From Variovorax sp037204085 (lineage in GTDB: Bacteria; Pseudomonadota; Gammaproteobacteria; Burkholderiales; Burkholderiaceae_C), in assembly GCF_037204085.1 (NCBI RefSeq), contig NZ_JBBCBW010000006.1:217341-281340 (forward strand): DNA of 64,000 nucleotides, in the 5' to 3' direction. This document shows, piece by piece, positions 53,875 to 61,444 of the stretch. Within the stretch, counting starts at the first letter, position 1. Every line of letters starts with the position of its first letter. Made by a program: the position numbers and the translations under genes. The notes under the pieces were generated by a model. That model had not been told where the DNA came from and did no database searches. It was given only the letters and a program-made list of their open reading frames with translations.

Positions 53875-53908
53875 GCCGTGCCGCACGGTTCTTGCTGATG
53901 CAGCCGGC

Positions 53909-54988
53909 ATGACGATGAAGGCACTGCGCATCTATGCCGGCCCCGCGGCCCGCAAGCACATCGAGGCGAACGGCTTGCGCCCGCAGGACGTGCGCACCAT
54001 TCCCGGTGCGGCGGGCGGCCCGAAAGGGCTGATCCTCGGCCCGCTCGATCGCTTCATCTTCGGGCGCTGGCTCACCCAGTCGAGCCAACCGGTGCACCTG
54101 GTGGGCGCATCGATTGGCGCGTGGCGGCTTTCGACGGCCTGCTTGTCCGATCCGCAGAAGGCTTTCGAGCGCTTCGAGCACGACTACGTGCGCCAGCAGT
54201 TCGAAGTGCCGCCGGGACAGAAGCGCCTCCGCCCCGACCAGCTGAGCGCGCGCTTTGCCGAGAGCCTGCACGACTTCTACGGCGGGCGCATCGGCGAGGT
54301 GCTCAACCACTCGCGCTACAAGCTCCACGTGGTGACCTCGCGCGGCCGCCACATCCTCGGGCGCGAGGGCAGGGCGCGCACGCCCTTTGGCTACCTGGGC
54401 GCCTTTGCCACCAACAGCTTGCACCGCAAGAGCCTGGGCGCATGGCTGGAGCGCTGCGTGTTCTCCACGCCCGGCGCAGCCCTGCCTTTCGGCACCAAGG
54501 ACTTTCGCACGCGGCAACACGCGCTGAGCGAAGAGAACTTCAACATGGTGCTGCAGGCATCGTGCTCGATTCCGTTCCTGCTTGCCGCCGTGCACGACAT
54601 TCCGGGCGCGCCGCGCGGCGCCTATTGGGACGGCGGCATTACCGACTACCACCTGCACCTGGACTACCAGCCTGCGGACGAAGGCATCGTGCTGTACCCG
54701 CATTTCCAGCAGGCCGTGGTGCCGGGCTGGCTCGACAAGGGCTTGCGCTGGCGGCACAAGTCCACGGGCTTCCTCGACCGCATGGTGGTGCTTGCGCCCG
54801 ACGCCGACTGGGTGCGCTCGCTGCCCAACGGCAAGCTGCCTGATCGCAAGGACTTCATCCACTTTGCGAACGATGCGCAGGCCCGCATCGGCGCGTGGAG
54901 CAAAGCCACGCGCGAGGCCCAGCGGCTGTCGGATGAGTTCGAAGCGTGGCTTTCAGCCGGCCGCACGCAGGACCTGCTGCCGCTCTGA
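53909..54988 (+). CDS. Patatin-like phospholipase family protein
   Basis: This 359-residue protein has the patatin hydrolase elements. The glycine-rich oxyanion loop is PGAAGGPKGLILGPL, the nucleophile elbow is LVGASIGAWR (GASIG), and the catalytic aspartate is in YWDGGITDYH (DGG). Patatin-like proteins cleave acyl chains from phospholipids or neutral lipids. It starts 34 bases after tex (ATG 53909, with a second Met at 53915). No signal peptide is apparent, so it is probably cytoplasmic. It may act on membrane lipids or be a storage lipase. Confidence 0.85.
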   Translation: MTMKALRIYAGPAARKHIEANGLRPQDVRTIPGAAGGPKGLILGPLDRFIFGRWLTQSSQPVHLVGASIGAWRLSTACLSDPQKAFERFEHDYVRQQFEVPPGQKRLRPDQLSARFAESLHDFYGGRIGEVLNHSRYKLHVVTSRGRHILGREGRARTPFGYLGAFATNSLHRKSLGAWLERCVFSTPGAALPFGTKDFRTRQHALSEENFNMVLQASCSIPFLLAAVHDIPGAPRGAYWDGGITDYHLHLDYQPADEGIVLYPHFQQAVVPGWLDKGLRWRHKSTGFLDRMVVLAPDADWVRSLPNGKLPDRKDFIHFANDAQARIGAWSKATREAQRLSDEFEAWLSAGRTQDLLPL

Positions 54989-55078
54989 AAACGCTTCGCC
55001 GGGGCAAACCCTGAGGCTGCGGGCGCGCAGCGGCTTCGAGAATGGCCAGCTCACTCTTTCAAGAGAAAGCCGCCCCTC

Positions 55079-56062
55079 ATGCAGCAGGCCCCAATTTCAC
55101 GCCGTCGATTCACGCTAGCCGCCGCAGCGGCCGCAACCATCCCGATGCCGACGCTGGCCCAAAGCGCCTGGCCCAACAAGCCGATCCGCATCATCGTGCC
55201 GTACACGCCGGGCGGCTTTACCGACCAGATGGCACGGCTGGTGCAGGTGGGCCTGCAGGCGCGGCTCGGCCAGCCGGTGCTCGTCGACAACAAGCCCGGT
55301 GCCAACAGCCTGATCGGCGTCGACGCCATTGCCAAGGCCGCACCGGACGGCACCACCTTCGGCGTTGTCATTGCGGCCTATGCGGCCAACACCACGCTGT
55401 ACCCCAAGCTGCCGTATGACCCGAAGAAGGACCTGACCGGCGTTTCGCTGATGGGCGTGTCGCCGCTGCTGGCTGCGGTGAACATCGATGCGCCGTTCAA
55501 GACCGCGCGCGAACTCATCGACTACGCGCGCGCCAATCCGGGCAAGGTGAGCTTCGGCTCGTCGGGCAACGGCTCGGCCGCGCACCTGACGACCGAGCTG
55601 TGGAAGTCGCTCACGCAGACCTACATGATCCACATTCCGTACCGCGGCGCGGTGCCCGCGCTCACGGATTTGATGGGTGGCCAGATCCAGCTGTTCTTCG
55701 ATGCGCCCACGGGCCTTATCAACCAGGCCAAGGCGGGCAAGGTGCGGCTCATCGGCGTGGCCGGCGACAAGCGCCTGGCCGCCGCGCCCGATGTGCCCAC
55801 CTTCATCGAGCAGGGTTTCGCGGGCTTTACCGGCAGCACCTGGGCCGGCATGCTCGCGCCGGCGGGCACGCCGCGCGACATCGTCAAGCGCATGTCCGAA
55901 GAGGTGGCGCGCGTCATCAAGAGCGACGAGACGCGCGCCAAGCTCGATGCCATGGGCACGATTCCGGCGGGCAGCACGCCGGAAGAATTCGACGCCTTCA
56001 TTGCGGCCGAAACCACCAAGTGGGCGAAGGTGATCCGCACCGCCGGCGTGAAGGCGGAATAG
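55079..56062 (+). CDS. Tripartite tricarboxylate transporter-type (Bug/TctC) substrate-binding protein
   Basis: This 327-residue periplasmic receptor has a twin-arginine signal (SRRRFTLAAAAAATI, matching S-R-R-x-F) followed by QSAWPNKPIRIIVPYTPGG at the mature start. Family signatures are GFTDQMARLVQVGL, SFGSSGNGSAAHLTTELW and the C-terminal EEFDAFIAAETTKWAKV. Bug receptors bind carboxylates or amino-acid derivatives. No membrane partner is encoded nearby. It lies between the patatin-like gene (same strand) and the convergent type VI module, with 24 bases separating the stops. Confidence 0.9.
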   Translation: MQQAPISRRRFTLAAAAAATIPMPTLAQSAWPNKPIRIIVPYTPGGFTDQMARLVQVGLQARLGQPVLVDNKPGANSLIGVDAIAKAAPDGTTFGVVIAAYAANTTLYPKLPYDPKKDLTGVSLMGVSPLLAAVNIDAPFKTARELIDYARANPGKVSFGSSGNGSAAHLTTELWKSLTQTYMIHIPYRGAVPALTDLMGGQIQLFFDAPTGLINQAKAGKVRLIGVAGDKRLAAAPDVPTFIEQGFAGFTGSTWAGMLAPAGTPRDIVKRMSEEVARVIKSDETRAKLDAMGTIPAGSTPEEFDAFIAAETTKWAKVIRTAGVKAE

Positions 56063-56086
56063 CGGAACAGGCGAGCGACGAAAGCC

Positions 56087-56473
56087 TCAGGCCGCCAGCA
56101 CCAGCACCTTGAACTGGCTCGGCACGATCCGCATGCCGACGATGTTGCAGCGGTTCTGCACCGACAGGCTGGTCATGCGCGTACAGGGCGTACCCTTGAG
56201 CAGCACGGTGAAGGCGCCGGTGATGTGCCGCGAAGGCCCCATCACTGTTTGCGAGACCACGCCCATCAGCACGCCCGCGTTGTCGCCGTTGGTGATGGGC
56301 GTGGTGGTGGCCAGGTTGTGCGCCGGCGTGCCGCCGTAAAGGATGTTCCAGGCGTTGGGGATGGCCGTGGGTCCGAGCGCGATGTTGGGGTAGGGAATGG
56401 GCAGCGCTGGCGGCGTCTTGCAGACGTCGGGAAAGGCGAGATCGAGGCCCATCATCTGGCAGTTGGCGAACAT
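56087..56473 (-). CDS. PAAR-like DUF4150 spike protein of a type VI secretion module
   Basis: This is a 128-residue DUF4150 protein, the PAAR-like tip that sharpens the VgrG trimer of type VI secretion. Recognisable blocks are FANCQMMGLDLAFPDVCKTP, PIPYPNIALGP and KGTPCTRMTSLSVQNRCN. It is only the tip domain: many PAAR/DUF4150 proteins carry a C-terminal toxin, but this one ends at residue 128 with LVLAA. It is the last gene of the minus-strand vgrG module, 16 bases after DUF3540. Start 56473 is chosen for the conserved MFANC beginning. Confidence 0.85.
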   Translation of the reverse strand: MFANCQMMGLDLAFPDVCKTPPALPIPYPNIALGPTAIPNAWNILYGGTPAHNLATTTPITNGDNAGVLMGVVSQTVMGPSRHITGAFTVLLKGTPCTRMTSLSVQNRCNIVGMRIVPSQFKVLVLAA

Positions 56474-56489
56474 TGCGGTGCTCCTTTTT

Positions 56490-57236
56490 TCAGCCCATGT
56501 GAATCTGCTCGGCATCGACCTTGACCAGGCCCTTGCTGGTCAGCAGCGTGTTGTTCGAATGCAGGCGCAAGGTCTGCTCGGCCTGAATGTCGATCTGGCC
56601 GGCACGCACCTGTTCCATTTCCTCGGTCAGGCGGAAGCTCGAGCGGGTGAGCAGGTTGAGGCGATCCAGCACCACCTCGCAGGTGCGCCCGACGAAGCGC
56701 GACACCAGCACGCTGAAGCGGATGTGGGCGCCTTGGTAGTCCATCTCCCCGATCTCGCAATGGGCCCGCTGGGCCTGCGCGCGCCACTCGGGCGACTGCA
56801 TGGCAATCGAGGTGTCCGACTCCAGCGCCATCGGGCCGGCGCTGCGCGCGCGGATGCCGCCCGAGCGCGACACCAGCGTCAGGTCGCCGTCGACGGCCAG
56901 CGTCGCCTGCCGCGGGTCGGCCTGGACCACCACCGCGATGACGAAGCTGTCGCCCTGGCGGGTCGAGGTGATCAGCACCGTATCACCCGGCGCAGGCAGC
57001 AGCAGGCAGCTGGCGACGCGCCGGCAGCGCAGCGATCCCTGGCCGTCGTCGAGGTCGACCTCGAACCAGGGATCGCCATCGCTGGCGATCACCGTGGCGG
57101 TGCGCGTGCCGGAGTCCGTGCGGGCCGCATGCGAAGGGCGCTGCATGAGCGGATCCAGCACGCCTTGCGTTGCATGGCGTGCAGTGGCAATCGTGTCGCC
57201 GGCGGTGGTCCGGGTGGAGGTCCGGTTGGAGGTCAT
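56490..57236 (-). CDS. DUF3540 type VI secretion-associated protein
   Basis: This 248-residue protein of DUF3540 ends in RLTEEMEQVRAGQIDIQAEQ and KGLVKVDAEQIHM, the hallmark beta-stranded stretch of the family, which is found next to vgrG genes and resembles the VgrG gp5-like needle. The N-terminal 50 residues are Thr/Arg-rich and variable. Its start ATG overlaps the upstream pentapeptide gene stop (ATGA). The family's precise role is unknown; it may bridge VgrG and the PAAR-like protein or handle a cargo. Confidence 0.8.
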   Translation of the reverse strand: MTSNRTSTRTTAGDTIATARHATQGVLDPLMQRPSHAARTDSGTRTATVIASDGDPWFEVDLDDGQGSLRCRRVASCLLLPAPGDTVLITSTRQGDSFVIAVVVQADPRQATLAVDGDLTLVSRSGGIRARSAGPMALESDTSIAMQSPEWRAQAQRAHCEIGEMDYQGAHIRFSVLVSRFVGRTCEVVLDRLNLLTRSSFRLTEEMEQVRAGQIDIQAEQTLRLHSNNTLLTSKGLVKVDAEQIHMG

Positions 57237-58345
57237 GGGCTTTCTTTCTTGGGGCGGCGGCCATGGATGTCGCGGTCCAGGCGGGATGGGCGCTCGGGTT
57301 GCTGGAGCGCCACCTTCTCGGCTTCGTGCAGCGCAGGGTCCCGCTCCAGCGTACCCAGGCGGGTACTGAACCTGGCGCCGTCCAGGTCGGCGCGGTGAAA
57401 CACGGTGCGCAGGAAAGCGGCATCGCGGAAGTCGGCCTGGACCAGCGAGGCGTAGGAAAAATCGGCGTAGTCCAGGCGGCTGCCGGTGAATGCGGTCTGC
57501 CCGCAGTGCGCGCGATGGAAGACGCCTTGCTCGAGCTGCGCCTGCGAAAAATCTGCGCCGTCGAGATGGGCGTCGACCCAGATGCTCTGCTGGAAGTGGC
57601 CGCGCCGCGCATCGACACCGCGCAGGTCGGCCTCGGGAAACAGGCACTGCATGGCCTGCGCCCCTGCCAGCACCGCATTGCGCAGGTCGGCACCCTTGAA
57701 GTTGCACTGCGTGAGGCGCGCATCGCGGAACTGGCACGCCGCCAGCGCTGCATCGATGAACTGGCAGAGGTGGAACTGCTGCCCGGAGAAGTCCTGCCCC
57801 GCAAGGTCCGCCTCGCTGAAAATCGCGTTCGTGAAGCTGGCTCCGGCGTAGCGCGTGCCCGCCAGCGCTGCGCGAAAGAAGATGGTCGACGAGAAGGCCA
57901 CCGCATTGAAGGACGCGCCCGTCAGGTCGCACTCGGAGAACACGGCTTTGTCGAGGCTGGCGCGGTCCAGGCAGGCGTTGCGCAGCTCGCTTTGATGGAA
58001 GTTCGCCTGGTCCATGAAGGCTTCTTCCAGCCGAATGCCCCACAGCGTGCAGCCGCTGAACACCGAATGCGGCATGGAGGCCGCATCCAGCACCGCATCC
58101 TGCAGGCTGCACTCGTGAAAGGCGGCGCGCGTCAGCTCCGCCGCCGGCAACTGCGCCTGGTCGAAGCGGCATTTCTCGAAGAGTGATTCGCCCAGGCGCG
58201 CGGCGTCGGCCTGAACGCCCCGGAAGCTGCATTCGCTGAACACGCCGCCGCGCAGGTCGATGCCTCTCATGTCCATGTTGCTGAAGTCCTTCTCGCGGAT
58301 CGGCTCGCCGTTGCGGACCTGGGCTGCCAGCGTCTCCGCGTTCAC
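57233..58345 (-). CDS. Pentapeptide-repeat protein in type VI module
   Basis: This 370-residue protein is built largely of pentapeptide repeats of the A(D/N)LxX type from about residue 20 to 330. Examples are DFSNMDMRGIDLRGGVFSEC, SLDKAVFSECDLTG and AALAGTRYAGASF. These fold as a right-handed beta-helix of square cross-section. It has no signal peptide and no catalytic domain. The start is a GTG overlapping the DUF2169-fusion stop (GTGA), so the two are coupled. Pentapeptide proteins such as MfpA mimic DNA and bind gyrase; whether this one is cargo, adaptor or immunity is open. Confidence 0.82.
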   Translation of the reverse strand: MNAETLAAQVRNGEPIREKDFSNMDMRGIDLRGGVFSECSFRGVQADAARLGESLFEKCRFDQAQLPAAELTRAAFHECSLQDAVLDAASMPHSVFSGCTLWGIRLEEAFMDQANFHQSELRNACLDRASLDKAVFSECDLTGASFNAVAFSSTIFFRAALAGTRYAGASFTNAIFSEADLAGQDFSGQQFHLCQFIDAALAACQFRDARLTQCNFKGADLRNAVLAGAQAMQCLFPEADLRGVDARRGHFQQSIWVDAHLDGADFSQAQLEQGVFHRAHCGQTAFTGSRLDYADFSYASLVQADFRDAAFLRTVFHRADLDGARFSTRLGTLERDPALHEAEKVALQQPERPSRLDRDIHGRRPKKESP

Positions 58346-60990
58346 GCGCCGCTCGCCTCGGGGCGCCGGGGCAGTGTCTTCATCTGGTCGATGTGGGCAC
58401 CCAGGGTGATCGTGCCGGGGGTGATGAGAATCTGGGAGACATCGGCACGGAACAGGTTGGCCTCGCCCAGGTCGGCATCGACCAGGCAGGCCTTCTGAAG
58501 GTTGGCATTCATGAGATTGGCGAGCCGCAGGGAGGCACGCGTGAAATCGGCGCGGATGAAGAGGCTGTCGGGCGCTGCCGCCGCGCGCAGGTCCGCGCCC
58601 CTGAGCGACGCGGAAGAGAAATCGCAGGTATCGAGCGTAGCCCGCCTGAAGTTCGCGCCATCGAGAGGCAGTTCGCGCAGGGTGCAATGCACCAGCGTGG
58701 CATCCTCGAAGTCGGCCTCGCGAAGATCCGTGGTGCCCACGAAGCTGGTGGTCTTGAGCAGGGCATGCCGAAACCGGATGCCCTTGTGCAATGGAGTGTG
58801 GGCCCAGCTGCAGGCTTCGACGGTAGCGCCGGAAAAATCCACCGACTCGAACTCGGCCTGCACGAACAGCACCTTTTCCAGGCGTGCCTCGCTGAAGTCG
58901 CAGCGCGCCAGCCGGCAGTGTTCGGCCATGCTCACGTAGCGGAGGTCGGCGCGCCGCAGGCTGCAATCCGCGAGTTCGATCCCCTGCAGCAACAGATGGC
59001 TCCACCTTGCTTCGTCGAGACAGCAGCGGTCGAGGCGCAGCTTTTCCATCTGCGTGCGCTCGAAGCGGGCCTGCGCGAAGTTGGTGTTTTCGCAGCGCGC
59101 GAGGCTGAGGTTGGCACGCTCCAGGTTGCAGCCCGTCAACGAGGCCTGGCGCAGGTCGGCGCGCACCAGCACCGATTGGCTCAAGTCGGCGCCATCAAGG
59201 CGGGTGCCCTGGAGGAGGGCGCCTTCGAGCAAGGTCTGGTGCATGCGGGCGCCCCGCAGATCGAGGCCCGACAGGTCGCAGCCCGTTAGATCCATGGCGG
59301 ACAGGTCGCGGTCCGCGGCCATGGCGGCGAGCACGCGTTCGCGCGTCTGCGCATTCTGTTCGGCGGCCATCGGATCGGCAGCGGCCTGGTGGTGGGCCGC
59401 CATGCGGTACAGCGTCAGCATGTCCTGCCGGCCCCGCTGCCCGAGGGCCTGCAGCTCGGTGTGTTCGGCGGCGCTCATGGCCGGGGTGCCCGTGGCCGCG
59501 GCGATGCCGGCCAGGCCCTTGACGATCGTCTCGGCTTCGAATTTCGGCGGGCCCTTGAGTTGCGCATTCCGGCTTTCCTCGTCGGTGATCCGGCTGCTGT
59601 CGAAGCCCGCCTTGCGCGATTCGGATGCGTTGTCCCGGGCCGCCTTCGCGACCTCCTGCCTGGCTTCCTCCAGCTTGCGTTCCTGTTCGCGCTGGTAGGC
59701 GCGTGTCTTGTCGATGAACTCGGGCAGTTCGGCCAGCGTGGGCATCTTGTCGAAAGGCTTCGGTAGGGGCCGTTCCCGGAAATGGCGCGCCTTGTGGCCG
59801 GCCTCCAGGCCGCGCGCCGTCAGTTCGGCGCGCAGGCGCTCGCCCTTGTCCTTGATGTTCCTTGCCAGGATCGATTCGCGCGCGTCGATCTGGTCCAGCC
59901 AGGGGCCGATGGCCGAGGCCGGCAGCAGTTCCTCGTCGAGGAACGCATGGATCGCGCCTTTCTCGAGGTTGCAGCGATTCTCGAAGACCTTCTCGTAGTG
60001 GGAGAGGGGGCGCAGCGGGCTGTCTGCCGCCTCCATCGCCGGCATGACATGCGTGATGTCCGCGGCATCGTCCTCGGTGATGAGCGTTTCGCCGTGAAAG
60101 ATCAGCATGACTTGCGCCATGTGCGGGAAGAACCAGGCGGTGGTCAGCCGCAGCGGCACCTCTTCCAGCGCAAGGGGCCGCGCAGACTTTCTCGCCACGA
60201 AGCCGCGTGCGCGCAGGTCCGGAAGCCGTCCGCGCAGCACCGCATGCTCAGGGTGCATGTTCCAGATCTCGTAGGGCGCGGCTGCGGGAATGGACAGTTC
60301 GTCGTTCCAGCGTTGTTCCGGAGCCGCGGCGTTGAAGAACTGCCAATCCATGTCGCGTGCAAAACCGGGGTAAAGGGTCTCGCGCCACTGGTCGCCGTAG
60401 TCCGTTCCCAGCAGCTTCAGGCGTTCGGGCAGATCGACGTCCATCGCACCCGGGCAGGCCGGGGCCGGCCTGCGATCGGGGCGGTCCATGCCATCGCCCG
60501 GGCGTTCGACGTTGGGAAGCCGCTGCACCAGCAGGCCATTGACCATCTCGGGTGCGTACCCGATGCCCGCGGGGTTGGCGGCAAAGCCGGGGCCACCGAA
60601 CGCGTGCCGCCAGTCCAGGCGCATGGTGTCGAAAGCCTGCGGCTCGGTGGCGCGGCCATCCAGCCAGTAGCGATCGCCCGAAACGAGGAACTGGCGTCGC
60701 AAGGTGCCGACGCGCAGGTCGACCGCGCAGCGTGTCTTGTCCTGCTGGTGGCAGGTGTAGGCCTGGCCGCTCACCAGGAATTCAGGCCGCAGCTTGGGAA
60801 TGCCGAGATCGATTGCGGACTGGTTTCCCAGTTCGGCAGAGACGGTTTTCCAGAGCTCCGTCTCGGGCAGCAGCACGCCCCCTTCGCCAAGGGTGTGCAT
60901 GCCGATCACGGTGAGTGCGAGACGCTGGCTTTGCGCGCGCAGGAAGGGTCGCGTAAGGACGCTCAGGCGCAGGGGTTTGATGGTTTTCAC
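58342..60990 (-). CDS. DUF2169 adaptor domain fused to pentapeptide repeats
   Basis: This is an 882-residue protein. Residues about 20-310 are a DUF2169 domain (FGGPGFAANPAGIGYAP, VERPGDGMDRPDRRPAPAC), the type of adaptor that loads some DUF4150-tipped effectors onto VgrG. A charged helical or coiled segment spans about 390-480 (YQREQERKLEEARQEVAK). A pentapeptide-repeat domain runs from about 561 to 850 (DLSAMDLTGCDLSGLDLRGA, LQGTRLDGADLSQSV). It has no signal peptide. The fusion links a known type VI loading domain to a second repeat domain of unknown cargo or ligand. It starts 7 bases after the small membrane-protein gene. Confidence 0.85.
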   Translation of the reverse strand: MKTIKPLRLSVLTRPFLRAQSQRLALTVIGMHTLGEGGVLLPETELWKTVSAELGNQSAIDLGIPKLRPEFLVSGQAYTCHQQDKTRCAVDLRVGTLRRQFLVSGDRYWLDGRATEPQAFDTMRLDWRHAFGGPGFAANPAGIGYAPEMVNGLLVQRLPNVERPGDGMDRPDRRPAPACPGAMDVDLPERLKLLGTDYGDQWRETLYPGFARDMDWQFFNAAAPEQRWNDELSIPAAAPYEIWNMHPEHAVLRGRLPDLRARGFVARKSARPLALEEVPLRLTTAWFFPHMAQVMLIFHGETLITEDDAADITHVMPAMEAADSPLRPLSHYEKVFENRCNLEKGAIHAFLDEELLPASAIGPWLDQIDARESILARNIKDKGERLRAELTARGLEAGHKARHFRERPLPKPFDKMPTLAELPEFIDKTRAYQREQERKLEEARQEVAKAARDNASESRKAGFDSSRITDEESRNAQLKGPPKFEAETIVKGLAGIAAATGTPAMSAAEHTELQALGQRGRQDMLTLYRMAAHHQAAADPMAAEQNAQTRERVLAAMAADRDLSAMDLTGCDLSGLDLRGARMHQTLLEGALLQGTRLDGADLSQSVLVRADLRQASLTGCNLERANLSLARCENTNFAQARFERTQMEKLRLDRCCLDEARWSHLLLQGIELADCSLRRADLRYVSMAEHCRLARCDFSEARLEKVLFVQAEFESVDFSGATVEACSWAHTPLHKGIRFRHALLKTTSFVGTTDLREADFEDATLVHCTLRELPLDGANFRRATLDTCDFSSASLRGADLRAAAAPDSLFIRADFTRASLRLANLMNANLQKACLVDADLGEANLFRADVSQILITPGTITLGAHIDQMKTLPRRPEASGA

Positions 60991-60997
60991 GGCGGCA

Positions 60998-61441
60998 TCA
61001 GCGCCTTGCGCCGCGGATCACCAGTGGGGTGTGCCTGCGGTCGATGGCCAGTCGCGAAGGGTCTTGCGGGTCCTGCAGTAGATGAATGTCGGGTCGGCCC
61101 GCGGAAAAATGGGCCAGCAGGTCCTCGTCGATGAGCGTGCGCAAGGTGGTCTGCTTCTCGATGCCGGCGGCATCGACGTAGGCGACGCCCAGCTGCACGG
61201 CCGTCATGCGCTGCCCGACGGGGCCGCGCCGCGAGTAGCCGCTGGGCGAGCGCATCAGGGAAACCGCGACGCCTTGCAGCGGACGCCCGCCGGCCTGCAG
61301 TTGCTCCCACAGCCGGCCTTCCTCGGCATAGGCGCGATGGCTCATCAGCGCCACCGCGAGCACAACTGCGGCGAGCGCGATCACGCCCAGGCTGACGATG
61401 CCGAACACCCCCCACAACACGAAATCGAGCACGTTTTCCAC
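60998..61441 (-). CDS. Small membrane-anchored protein of the type VI module
   Basis: This 147-residue protein has one N-terminal transmembrane helix (LWGVFGIVSLGVIALAAVVLA, about residues 9-29) and a soluble domain of about 110 residues with LGVAYVDAAGIEKQTTLRTL and FSAGRPDIHLL. It lies 3 bases after vgrG and 7 bases before the DUF2169 fusion. I do not recognise a family. A small membrane protein between vgrG and the adaptor gene could act as an immunity protein or an assembly factor. Its hydrophobic anchor and short length fit inner-membrane immunity proteins, but that is inference. Confidence 0.7.
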   Translation of the reverse strand: MENVLDFVLWGVFGIVSLGVIALAAVVLAVALMSHRAYAEEGRLWEQLQAGGRPLQGVAVSLMRSPSGYSRRGPVGQRMTAVQLGVAYVDAAGIEKQTTLRTLIDEDLLAHFSAGRPDIHLLQDPQDPSRLAIDRRHTPLVIRGARR

Positions 61442-61444
61442 GCT

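Noticed and set aside
51493..53931. 812-codon minus-strand ORF over tex
   Set aside because: Tex is unmistakable on the plus strand; the antisense frame shows no domain.
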